NCBI RefSeq assembly: GCF_024323335.1
Contig: NC_066579.1
Coordinates: forward strand, 310,001 to 374,000
DNA from: Lathyrus oleraceus
Lineage: Eukaryota; Streptophyta; Magnoliopsida; Fabales; Fabaceae
Length of the DNA: 64,000 bases
Direction: 5' to 3'
The notes below the pieces were generated by a model. It ran no database searches. It saw only the letters and a list, made by a program, of their open reading frames with translations, and was not told where the DNA came from. The position numbers were made by a program, and so were the translations under genes. Below are positions 11,371 to 21,268 of this stretch, piece after piece (positions within the stretch are counted from its first letter, which is position 1; every line of letters starts with the position of its first letter).

Positions 11371-11482
11371 TGGAACTTCTTCAAGAATTCAAAGTGCATA
11401 AGTATTTGTATCTTAAAATGAAATCCTCATAATTATGTTTAAATTTTTGTTTTGTTGTTGAGATAATTGTTGTGTTTAGATT

Positions 11483-11488
11483 AATAAA
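11483..11488 (+). terminator. Poly(A) signal of the CSL gene
   Basis: AATAAA 113 bp after the stop codon, in AT-rich DNA with T-rich downstream sequence, a normal position for a plant 3' UTR. Confidence 0.55.
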
Positions 11489-12949
11489 ATAATTAGGTTT
11501 TTTCTTTTCTTTTTTATAGGAATTAGTTAGTTTCTTTACTAATATATGTCTATTCCTATATATATATATATGTCCACGCGTTTAATAAGAAATTATATTA
11601 TTATCCTAATTTATTTGGAAATTGACCTTTTCTATGCATTTATAATAAATTAAAATTTAGTTTATTTATGATTGAAAATGACTCGAATTGAGTCAAGTTT
11701 AGTTCAACTTAATACAATTTAATAAGAATTAGTTCAGTTTGAAATTCAACCCGAATTTTTCACAAACTTTTTTGTTAGTTCAAATTCAATTCGATCATAA
11801 GCAATTCGGTGCAACTCAATAACTCGAATTCGGTCCGGTTAAATATCTCTGTAATTGACAAAAAAATATTAAATTTTATGAAGAATATAATTTCTTTTTT
11901 ACTAAGGGCCATGTAATTTTACACTAGGCCCAGTAAACATTTTTTTAGAAAAGAAAATGTTTAAAAACTCTATGATACATTTATGTTTGATATGAACTAT
12001 ATAAGAGAATTGGATAATGTAAGGAAGTATATTTTTTAATGTCGGTTTGTTAAATGTTGAACTTTTAAGTGTTAAACTTATTTAAATGGTTAGCTTTGAA
12101 TAATAATATAAACAATTTTATTTACCTCTATTGTATTCATAAGAACTATAGAAAACATTTATAACTTTTATATAATACAAGATTTATCAGAAAATAGTAG
12201 TTATCACTCAAGATATCATCTTTGAAATAATATAAAAAGTATTTTTTGGACAAGTATAACACAACATATGATATTTTGTTTAAAAATGACTCAAAATAGT
12301 GTGATATAATATGAAATATTTAATTAATAGATATTGGCAATAAATGTGAGAATTGTGTATTTATGTCTTCATGAGACTTATAACAATGAATGCTAGTTTT
12401 CAAACGGTGCTTGTTTTACTTTTAAAATGATATTTAGAACTAAAAATATGACAATGCAAATTTGTCTTTCCCTTGCCATAGAGATGGAGTTAATTATGTA
12501 ATGGAAAAATAGACATTTTATATGGTGATGCTTTGAGTTAGTGATAAATTTATTAATAGTAAAACATTAATCCCTTGGTGGCTTAATTAAGTGAGGATTG
12601 AGAACAAAAGCTAGGGGCATTAAAATAACTTCTTTTGAGTAGCTAGAGTCGTATGAGTCTTTTCATGGATGACTATTTAAAACCCTCAAATTGTGACTTT
12701 CCATCATTTGTTCCACTTTCTCTTTCTCATTAGATCAGAATTTAGTATAAAGTTAGAGAGAAATAGGGTGGGGCGAGTGAAGAGAAGGAGAAAGAGGAGA
12801 AGAAATGGATCGTCAACTTAATCCTTGAAGAATCATTCATTCATGTGTGAGTAATTGGTAGGTCCTTCTGACTTCTTGTACCTACTACATTTGACAATGA
12901 AACATGTTTTTCTTATTTTGTAATCAGAACCATCAATCTCTTCTTACTT
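11489..12949. other. Intergenic DNA, no gene seen
   Basis: AT-rich, no supported ORF. A loose repetition of TTCAGTT/AATTCGG-type words occurs at 11680-11840. Around 12730-12810 a purine-rich stretch (GAGAAGGAGAAAGAGG) stands out, without further context. Confidence 0.4.
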
Positions 12950-14090
12950 TATATTCCTCCTTTTATTTGGTCTTCCAGACATTTTTCATGTACTTAGGTG
13001 GTTGCACATTTGGATACTCTGTCCTAACCTACAGATTTGATGCATTTACGGATAAATCACATGTTTGTAGACTGACATGTATCATGATTTCCTATAATAC
13101 TCAAGGATATAGTCATCAACCTTAAGATTCCTACTCTTCATATATGAAAGTGCATGAACACAATGAAGGCATGTGAGTTTCCATCTTCTCTATGAGCATA
13201 CATGTTCCTTCAAATTGACTGCAAACTTATCTGTTGGATTTTCAAGGTGCCTCACTTCAACGATGTGCTCAGCTGACATCCTATAATGGAAAAATTAGGT
13301 CAATACATGATACTCACATAAAACTTGTATGACAGACACAACATGTAGGTCCTGATTTCTTCCAACATGATTACCAGTGGCTTGACCCTTGACTCAAGAA
13401 TGACACTATTAAAAGCTTCTAACATGTTATTAAGAACAAAATCATACTTGCTATGTGTCTTAAAATATGATATACTTCAGAACCTTGGTGGAGTTTTCAG
13501 CATGTGTTTGAAGGCATCTTAATTGACACCTCTCATTCCTTTCATTCCTTTCATTTATTTTGCAACCTTCCATATGAATTCCTTCAACATCTTTCCAGAA
13601 TACTTCTTCCTAAAGTTTTTATACACGTGTATAACACATAATCTCTATTCAACATTAGAAGAAGTTCATCCATTTCCGGTAATAGATCCTACAATCAGTA
13701 ATGATAACAATGCAAACACAAATTTAACATTAATCAGATATTCCTAAAACACGGACTACATATGATGTTATTTCTCCCTTAAAATCACATTTGATACTAA
13801 AGTACATTCCTACCTCCCATTATTAATTGGACATGACTTTTTGCAACTTGAACATGGGATACTTCTTTTTTCTAACTCCACTGCTATTATCACTCTCACA
13901 TCCGTTTTCTAGCTATTCAGTCTCATTCTCACTCCCTTTAGATTCTTCCTTGTCTTCTTCCCACTTTTCTTTCCCTTTTTTGCTTTTTCCCTCTTGATCA
14001 TATTCATGTTCATAGTCAATTAGATTATCAAGTTCATCTTCCTCAAAATCATCATACTCATCAGATTCATCGCTTATTTTAATCATTTTT
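12950..14090 (-). pseudogene. Mutator-like (MULE/MuDR) transposase relic
   Basis: Read on the minus strand in shifting frames: an acidic N-terminal segment (about 14088-13900, SDESDEYDDFEEDELD), a MuDR DNA-binding-like piece near 13850-13740, the C-terminal transposase motif YDFVLNNMLEAFNSVILESR followed by VKPLVIMLEEIR (about 13460-13360), a SWIM-type end with KFAVNLKEHVCS...RRW and CVHALSYMKS...DDYILEYY (about 13230-13090), and a GRPNKRR tail near 12975. These follow MULE order and spacing. Several stops and frame changes show it is dead; the middle of the transposase is reduced or missing. Terminal inverted repeats were not found. Confidence 0.6.
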
Positions 14091-15480
14091 ATTAATTATG
14101 TTTTCATTTGTAATAGTTGTTTTGATTGGATCATTTCTCACCATGAGTGAGTAGTCCACCAGGGACTAAGGGTAATGAACCCTATCATATGATTATCCGC
14201 ATGAATTAACTTAAGCCAATTACGAGAACTCCACTTATTTATTTTAAAAGTATGAGTTTTAATTAAAACCTCGCTAAGAAAGTATGAGTATTTTTAGGCG
14301 TTCACCTTATACTGAAAGGGTAGGTGTGAATGTCGGAAAACAGTTTTTAAGCAATCAAGTCTGAAGTCAAGAAAGTGATCGGATGAAATTGAGAAAATTC
14401 CAATCTTTTAATAGTTAAGCAAATGTAATTATCACTAACGAACACTTTTGTGCGAGCAAAAGACGCCGAGCGTCCCGTTCGTTAGAGATAGGACAATGCA
14501 CTGGTGAAAGGAGATATTGCACATAATAATCTATTTTTCTATAAATTATGTTGGAATTTCGTAATAATAGTGCTTAAGTCGCATGGAGAAGTTTAAGATC
14601 GGAGTCACAACCCTAAGTACTGTATGCTTTAATGTTATTATTATTTTTTCAAGAAATTCTCATTTAAGTTGTTTTTCTCAAAAGTGTTTTTTCAAATAAG
14701 TTGTTTTGACTTAAGTGCTTTTTCACTTAAGTTGCTTTTAAAACCCTTTTTCGATCGCTCTACCTTTACACCGATAGGATAGAAATCGGTACTTAATCAT
14801 TGGTCTCTGAGGTTCGATACTTTTTAAACTACTCCGACATTTGTGGTACGCTTGCGGCGTGTCAACAGAAAGTGGAAAAATAATTGTATGTCAAAATTTA
14901 ACGTTATAGTAAATTATGTTTACTTAATATATTTGGAAAATATTATTTATGTTAGTAGTTATATTTACTTGTAATTTTTGCTAGTCTTGGCTTCAAAAAA
15001 TGGTTGAAATGAGGAAAGTGACATAGAGGCATTTGAAGGTGTTTATAAAAGGAGTGTTGTGGCAGGGTAGGAGAAACATAACTAAAACTTCCTTAAAGCA
15101 AAATTCAGAGATCAATGTTTTAAACAAAAGCACATAATAAAGAGGTCTCTACATCAAGGCACGATTTTGAAGATAAGATTAATAGATTTTAAAATCCTTA
15201 TAAGATATTAATGCAACACTGTAATCTTCAAATTAATATAGAATTAATGGAAAATTTGTTAGGATCATCCCATAGAGGTATTAATAGTGACCCAAAAGAT
15301 AGTGACATATACATTCCTCCGCATCAACTCATGTTACAAGTCTTCTAAAGGTAATCATATAAATAAATATTATTGTTTTATGCTATTGTAATTGATTTTG
15401 ATTTTGTATCATAGATGTTTGTATTAAGATAGTGACAACTGATTTTCCTTAATAGAAATTAATTTTTTTTTTAGGATTAT
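14091..15480. other. Unassigned intergenic DNA with an LTR/leader-like segment
   Basis: From about 14330 to 14875 the plus strand has a style seen in plant retroelement LTR/leaders, ending with ATTGGTCTCTGAGGTTCGATAC and TGGTACGCTTGCGGCGTGTC. No matching second copy, PBS or target duplication is present, so this is only a suggestion. 14876-15480 has no supported gene. Confidence 0.25.
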
Positions 15481-15790
15481 GTTTTGGATCCTTTGGGTTG
15501 TTACTTTGCATTTATAATTAGTCAACTTGGAATGAAAAATCATAACCTTTGTAATATGGCTTGTGGTTTTGTCTCTAGCTTTGTATGTTGTGAGTCCCCT
15601 AATTTGATAAGGCTATCAGGGTTGGTGTCTAGAGCTTTCATTTCTTGTTTGGATAGGGTGGTTTATTTGTTGGGTTTCATTTTTCTCTTTTGTTTGTTTA
15701 GCCTGTTGCTTTCTCCTTCTTTTATCAATTTGATGTACTCTTTGTACATTATCTTGTTAACAATATATTTGCAATTTAAAAAAAAAGTAA
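15481..15790 (+). repeat. Possible LINE 3' end
   Basis: T- and G-rich 3'-UTR-like DNA (TTATCAATTTGATGTACTC near 15723) followed by an A-run at about 15777-15786, as in 5'-truncated plant LINEs. No RT domain and no convincing target duplication; a 112-codon ORF here is Phe/Leu-rich and probably fortuitous. Confidence 0.25.
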
Positions 15791-15879
15791 TGGTCGACTT
15801 TGTTTGCCTTAGATTTTTGTAAGAATTGTCTTGGTTGATTTTGTTTACTTGTATTTTTTTTCAATTTCTTATTCAGTAA

Positions 15880-16001
15880 GGTATCAATGAAGATGATGAA
15901 GAAGACGAAGACGTAAGTGAAGAATTTCAAGAGGACAAGGCAAGTGATGAGGATGATGTAGGTGATAAACTTCAAGAGGACGACATAGATAGTGAACTTT
16001 A
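15880..16001 (+). other. Short acidic repeat-coding stretch
   Basis: In one frame this reads almost entirely Asp/Glu with a repeated phrase (EEFQEDKASDEDD, DKLQEDDIDSEL) before a TAA. It may be the 3' end of a decayed transposase or host gene; no partner exon is recognisable. Confidence 0.3.
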
Positions 16002-16812
16002 AGAGGACATGGCAAATGAGTTATATAATTTTGTTTAATACTTGTACTTAAGCAGTAAACTTAAAAAACTGTGTTTTTCTCATTTTGCTAGACTTATACT
16101 TCTAAGTATTAAACTTATAGTATTAAATAATGTTAGACTTTGTGTGTCTATTATGTGTATTTGAGTTCATGATTGAAAATTCTATTAAAACAACTTTTAT
16201 GGCACATGCAATATATGTTTGGTACAATTCTTGTTTGAATTGTTTATTTTATGAAAAATATGGTAAAAAAATATTCCTTGTAACTTATAGATACATTTAC
16301 CAAGTGTTCTTACTATTTCACTTTTAGGAAACAATTTGTAATTGTTGTCAAATATGACAACAATTGAAAACCGTCTCCACATAGTGTTCTCACTTTATCG
16401 CTTTTAGAGAATATTTTGTAGTAGTTGCAAGTTATAGCAACATTTTAAAAATGTCGCCTAAGATGCCTCAGAAAAAACGTGTCATATTCTTTTATGCAAT
16501 ATTTTTCACAATTCTGGAAACACTTTCCAATTATTGTGAAAGAAGAAAAATGATGTAGTGAAATTACATATATTGATCTAAGAGACACAACATTGTTATG
16601 CATGAGTATGTAAAAAAAATCATTGTTCAAAAGTGTCAAAGGAAAATGTTATGAAAGTGTGTTTAATGTTGAAACATGTTCTCTCATGTTTGACCATTTT
16701 GCTTGAAGCATCTTTGAGAGTTGTATATCTCACAAATAAACCTTCATTCTCCAGTAGGAATTCCTAATCAACTCCTTACATGCATGTTTCCCTCATATCC
16801 ACCCATACATCA
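16002..16812. other. Intergenic DNA with a perfect palindrome
   Basis: AT-rich, no gene. An 11-bp perfect inverted repeat with 4-nt loop lies at 16340-16365 (AATTGTTGTCA / TGACAACAATT). A similar phrase, TTGCAAGTTATAGCAA, occurs near 16427-16442. Confidence 0.4.
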
Positions 16813-17073
16813 TTTTGGATGAAAGTGTGAGTTATTAAGTCTCATATCGATTATGAATAGGTGTAATGATGGATTTATGAAAGAGATAACCCATAAACCT
16901 AATGACTTAAGGTTTTGGATTGAGATGTGGTGCGCCCGCCTCCCTCAGACTCTCCAACAAGTGGTATTAGAGTCATGGTTCAGCTTGGTGAAGAACCAGA
17001 AGTTGGATCATGTGTTGGATCCTATTATAGGATGTGTGAGACTCATACTTGTCGAGGAGAATTTGGGTGCAAG

Positions 17074-17615
17074 TAGGCATGGCAACATAACCCGTACCTG
17101 CGGGTATCCACCAGAACTCACCCCGAAGTTGACGGGAAAAACCCGCTTTGACTGGGTTTGGATTTGGGTTTCCCCCGATTTTAAAATATGAGGACGGGTC
17201 GGGTAATGGGGACACTAGTACCCACCCCAAACCCGCCCCGTTTATTTCATTTTGTACATTATTATTTATTTTTGATAATTTAGAATATTAAATATGTGGT
17301 CAATGTTTTGATATTTTAATTTTAATTTGTTATTTAAAATATTTGAAATGTATGTATGAAATTTTTTTAGATTGTTTTATTTTATTATTTATAATGTAAT
17401 TTTATTTTGGAAAAATAAATATTTTTATTAAAAAATTGATTTCACTAAATGAATGGTGGTGGGGCGGGGATACCCGAACCTGTTTGGAACGGGTTTGGAT
17501 TTTGATTCTCCATCCCCGTTTGGGTTTGGGGTGGGGAACAAGGATTGTTTGGGGATTCAGGTTTGAGTTTGGGGGAGGTAAAAACCGTCCCCGATCCGCC
17601 TCGTTGCCATGTCTA
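17074..17615. mobile_element. hAT-type MITE inside TRIM LTR B (542 bp)
   Basis: Flanked by an exact 8-bp target duplication GGTGCAAG (17066-17073 and 17616-17623), with terminal inverted repeats TAGGCATGGCAAC and GTTGCCATGTCTA (one mismatch). 8-bp duplications are the hAT signature. The interior has GC-rich ends full of CGGGT/ACCCG words around an AT-rich centre, and no transposase. Removing it restores a normal TRIM LTR, which dates it after the TRIM. Confidence 0.9.
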
Positions 17616-17960
17616 GGTGCAAGTCTGAGTGGTTAATTCTCACATTACCTATGAATGAGTGAAATGTAGGATTTATATGATAGATCATATACCTAATTCT
17701 TTAATGTTTTTGGTGGAGATGTGACGTCTCCCTCTCATGTGATCCTGGAGTATTGGGCGCTCATTGATGCGCCCATCTCCCAGAACTCTTCAACAAGTGG
17801 TATCAGGGTCTGGTTTAGTTTTGATCTGATGTTGGATCTTGTTATAGGGATGTGGGAGACTTACACTAGTGGGGGAGAATGTTAGGTTCAAGTGTGAGTG
17901 ATAAAGTCCCATATCATCTATGAATAGGTGGAATGTTAGATTTATAAAAGAGATAACCCA

Positions 17961-18793
17961 CACTACTAAAAAATTTGTTTTTAGTGACTAAAAAATTTTG
18001 GTCACTTTAGCCACCGAATTAGCCACCAAACTTTGAAATCATGTTAATAAAAAATTTAAAGTCGCTAAATCGGTCACCAAATAAAATTAGCCACCGAATT
18101 AGTGATTGAATTTTTGTGACCATAATATTCACTCACAAAATATACTTTTATACAAAATTAATTTATTAAACAAATTCAGTGACCGAAATTTTGATCACTA
18201 ATAATTTGGTGGTTTTATTTTTTAAGTTACTATTTTCCTCCTAATTTTCTCAATTTTTAAACATTTTATGTTCATCCTAATTTTTAGGTTTTAATCAAAG
18301 TTTCACATTTTTGTTTTTATAACATATAAAAATATATATTTATATAAAAAAATTGATAAACATAAATTTATTAATTTTATAAAAAAAATGTAATTTAAAT
18401 GACATCATAATAATTTAAACATATTTTAATAATATATACCAGTTTAAATACAAAGTTGACAATTGTTATGATGTGTCCTAGTGGTAACTTGGGTACTCTA
18501 CAACTAAAGATTGTGGGTTCAAGACTTATATGTAGTAATTATTTTCATTTAACTTTAATTTATATAACGCAAGACTTATATGTGGGAATTATTTTAATTT
18601 AACTTTAATTTATTTAACGTAAGACTTGTATGTGGGAATTATTTTCATTTAACTTTAATTTATTGAACAAACTAAAAACAGTGGCTAAATCGATTTCGAT
18701 TTCGGCCACTGAATATGCTGCAAAAGGTTAGCGACTCTTTTTAAGCTTTTTCGGTCTCTAATTCAATCACTAAACGCGAAGTTTTTAGTAGTG
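17961..18793. mobile_element. CACTA-type non-autonomous element inside TRIM LTR C (833 bp)
   Basis: Ends CACTACTAAAAA and TTTTTAGTAGTG are perfect inverted termini of the CACTA (En/Spm) type. Subterminal regions repeat the word TAGCCACCGAATT and its complement, as in CACTA transposase-binding regions. The 3-bp target duplication appears as CCA on the left and TCA on the right (one change). No transposase. The LTR reads through normally if the element is removed. Confidence 0.88.
18470..18670 (+). repeat. tRNA-like box segment plus three 50-bp tandem units inside the CACTA element
   Basis: A possible pol III A box (TAGTGGTAACTTGGG, about 18479) and B box (GGGTTCAAGAC, about 18516) lie 35 nt apart, as in a SINE head. 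Downstream are three 50-bp units starting at 18521, 18571 and 18621 (AAGACTTATATGTGGGAATT...). This may be a SINE-derived insertion or chance; no target duplication was identified. Confidence 0.35.
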
Positions 18794-19194
18794 TCATATA
18801 TCTAATTCCTTAAGGTTTTGGATGAAGATGTGATGTCTCTCTCTCTTGTGGTCCTGGAGTATTGGGTTCTTGTTGGTGCTCCTGCATCCCTAGTCTTCTC
18901 AACAAGTGGTATCAGAGTGATGGTTTGGATTGGTAGGGGACGAGATTTGGATCCTGTGTTGGACCTTGTTATAGGATGTGGGAAACTCACATGTGTGAGG
19001 GAGAATGTTTGGTGCAAGTGTGAGTGGTTAAGTCTCATATTGTCTATAAAGGGTGGAATGTTAGATTTATAAAAGAGATGACACATATACCTAATGCATT
19101 AAGATTTTGGATGGAGATGTGGTGTCTCCCTCTCTTATGATCATGGAGTATTTGGCATCCGTTGGTGTGATCGCCTCCCTCGGTCTCCCCAACA

Positions 19195-19589
<395 letters not shown>

Positions 19590-20468
19590 TGTTAAGAATA
19601 TATCAAGTGTGAGTAGTGTGGGTAATAGTCCCACATTGGAGGGAAATATGGAGAGTTGAACATTTATAAGTGAGAGAATCCATCCACCTATTACCTTAAG
19701 GTTTTGGGTGAATATGTGATGTGTCTCTCACAAAGGTCTTGCTCCAAAAAGAAGAAGTCTCACAATGTTCAATGCTCCCTAGTGGAAAATAAACTCCCCC
19801 AAAAATGGTATCATAAGCCTTTGGTTTGAGAAAGGGACCAACTTACTTATATCGAAAGTAATTGGCGTCAGTGTGGTGAATAAGAAACGTTCTATTGAAG
19901 AGTGTCAACGGTGCCAGTGTGGTGAATAAGAAACGTTCTATTGAAGAGTGTCAACGGTGTCAGTGTGGTGAATAAGAAACGTTTCGTGTGGTACAAGAGT
20001 TTGTAGAAGTAAAAAGATATTTCACTTAAGGGGGAACATTGTGGACTCGAAAGTAATTGGCGTCAGTGTGGTGAATAAGAAACGTTCTATTGAAGAGTGT
20101 CAACGGTGCCAGTGTGGTGAATAAGAAACGTTCTATTGAAGAGTGTCAACGGTGTCAGTGTGGTGAATAAGAAACGTTTCATGTGGTACAAGAGTTTGTA
20201 GAAGTAAAAAGATATTTCACTTAAGGGGGAACATTGTGGACTCGCACTTGAGAGGGAGTGTTGAGAATGTATCAAGTGTGAGTAGTGTGGGTAATAGTCT
20301 CACATTGGATCAAAATATGAATATTTAAGCATTTATAAATGAGAGAACTGACTCACGTATTACCTTAAGGTTTTGGATGAGTATGTGGTGTATTTCTCAC
20401 AAATGTGTTGCTCTAAAAGAAGAAGTCCCACGATGTTCAATGCTCCCTAGTGAAAAACTCCTCCAACA
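19590..20468 (+). mobile_element. Second TRIM-like element with repeat-filled interior (879 bp)
   Basis: LTR1 19590 to about 19803 and LTR2 20259-20468 share the same sequence order (TATCAAGTGTGAGTAGTGTG, ACCTTAAGGTTTTGG, TGTTCAATGCTCCCTAGTG). A PBS-like TGGTATCATAAG follows LTR1 (19806) and a purine run GAGAGGGAG precedes LTR2. Flanks TGATA and CGATA look like a 5-bp target duplication with one change. The interior is not coding; it consists of two 195-bp blocks, each containing 46-bp units (CAGTGTGGTGAATAAGAAAC..., starting 19869, 19915, 19961 and again about 195 bp on). Confidence 0.8.
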
Positions 20469-20490
20469 CGATACTCCATAAACATGGCAT

Positions 20491-20610
20491 GATCTTCATG
20501 TAAAGTTAAAATGGACGCTGCATATGATGTCTTCACTAACTTGGATTTTATAGTAGTGTTGAAAGAGTTGATCTCCATGTAAAGTTAAAATGGACGCTGC
20601 ATATGATGTC
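20491..20610. repeat. 79-bp tandem repeat, left part
   Basis: Two units of a 79-bp repeat (GATCTTCATGTAAAGTTAAA... at 20491 and GATCTCCATGTAAAG... at 20570). The second unit is interrupted at the copia LTR and resumes at 32851-32965 with the same words. It is the pre-insertion sequence. Confidence 0.8.
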
Positions 20611-20615
20611 TTCAC
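20611..20615. repeat. Left target-site duplication TTCAC of the copia solo LTR
   Basis: TTCAC directly before the LTR end TGTTGGAAAT; the same five bases follow the other LTR end at 32851-32855. Confidence 0.8.
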
Positions 20616-20700
20616 TGTTGGAAATCCCCCTAAAATCTATGGAGAATTTCAATTAATCTTGATGAACAAGATTGTTATTACCAACATAATTTCAATTAAT
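20616..20700 (-). repeat. Copia solo LTR, left part
   Basis: Begins TGTTGGAAATCCCCC on the plus strand and is cut at about 20700 by the Ogre-like element. With 32486-32850 it makes a single LTR of about 450 bp, no coding region, bracketed by TTCAC. Orientation is minus because the right part holds a TATA box on that strand. Confidence 0.75.
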
Positions 20701-21268
20701 CTTGAATGGTAGTCTGGTATACGACTACTCCCTTGCTCAGATGCTACCTTCGGACAGGTACATTTCTGAATGGTAGTCTAGTATACGGCTACTCCCTCTT
20801 CAAGCAGATTCGGCCTAACGGACGACTCATTCTGCAACTCAGAAACGATCTAGCGTATGATCCGTTCTGATCTTTCATCCCCATCAAAGTCATCCGCCTA
20901 ACGAACAGCTCACTCTGGTACTCAGATATGGTCCAGTATATGACCCATTCTGATCCCTTATCCCCAGCAGTATACAGCATACTCTGACTCCCCAGCGAAG
21001 TCAACAGCATGATGGGGGATTCACTATACGGTCTAGTGTATGACCCGGTATGACATCCATGTCTTCAGACATCGTCTAGCGTACGACGCAATCTGGAAAT
21101 CTCCTCATCAAACTACCTGGATGGCATCTTTAAGCCCATCTCCACCAAGACTAATTGGCAAGTGCAAATTTTTGGGCATTCTAGTGTTCAATAATCTTTC
21201 ACCTCCAGACCACGAACGGCACATACCATTCTAACTCTCTCGGTTCAAGAATATTGAACAGGGGCAGC

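Larger units (their letters stand above)
16813..19194 (+). mobile_element. Tandem TRIM array: four LTRs, three internal regions
   Basis: Four related LTRs alternate with internal segments of about 85-105 bp: LTR A 16813-16959, internal 16960-17061, LTR B 17062-17795, internal 17796-17879, LTR C 17880-18904, internal 18905-19005, LTR D 19006-19194. Each LTR starts TGTT[AT]GG or a variant and ends CAACA; each internal part begins with a tRNA-iMet PBS (TGGTATTAGAG 16962, TGGTATCAGGG 17798, TGGTATCAGAG 18907) and ends in a polypurine tract (GAGGAGAA, GTGGGGGAGAA, GAGGGAGAA). An uninterrupted LTR is about 189 bp. No coding capacity, so it is a terminal-repeat retrotransposon in miniature that needs outside proteins. 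LTR B and LTR C are enlarged by MITE insertions. No 5S rRNA-like block, so it is not Cassandra. Confidence 0.85.

Noticed and set aside
15484..15822. 112-codon hydrophobic ORF as a membrane protein gene
   Set aside because: Composition follows the T-rich DNA, there is no homolog style, and an A-run at its end suggests a LINE-like 3' end.
18479..18526. tRNA gene
   Set aside because: Only box-like words are present; no cloverleaf arms or acceptor stem could be formed.
16813..19194. Cassandra-type TRIM with a 5S rRNA gene
   Set aside because: The LTRs lack any 5S rRNA-like block; only the PBS and general TRIM layout agree.
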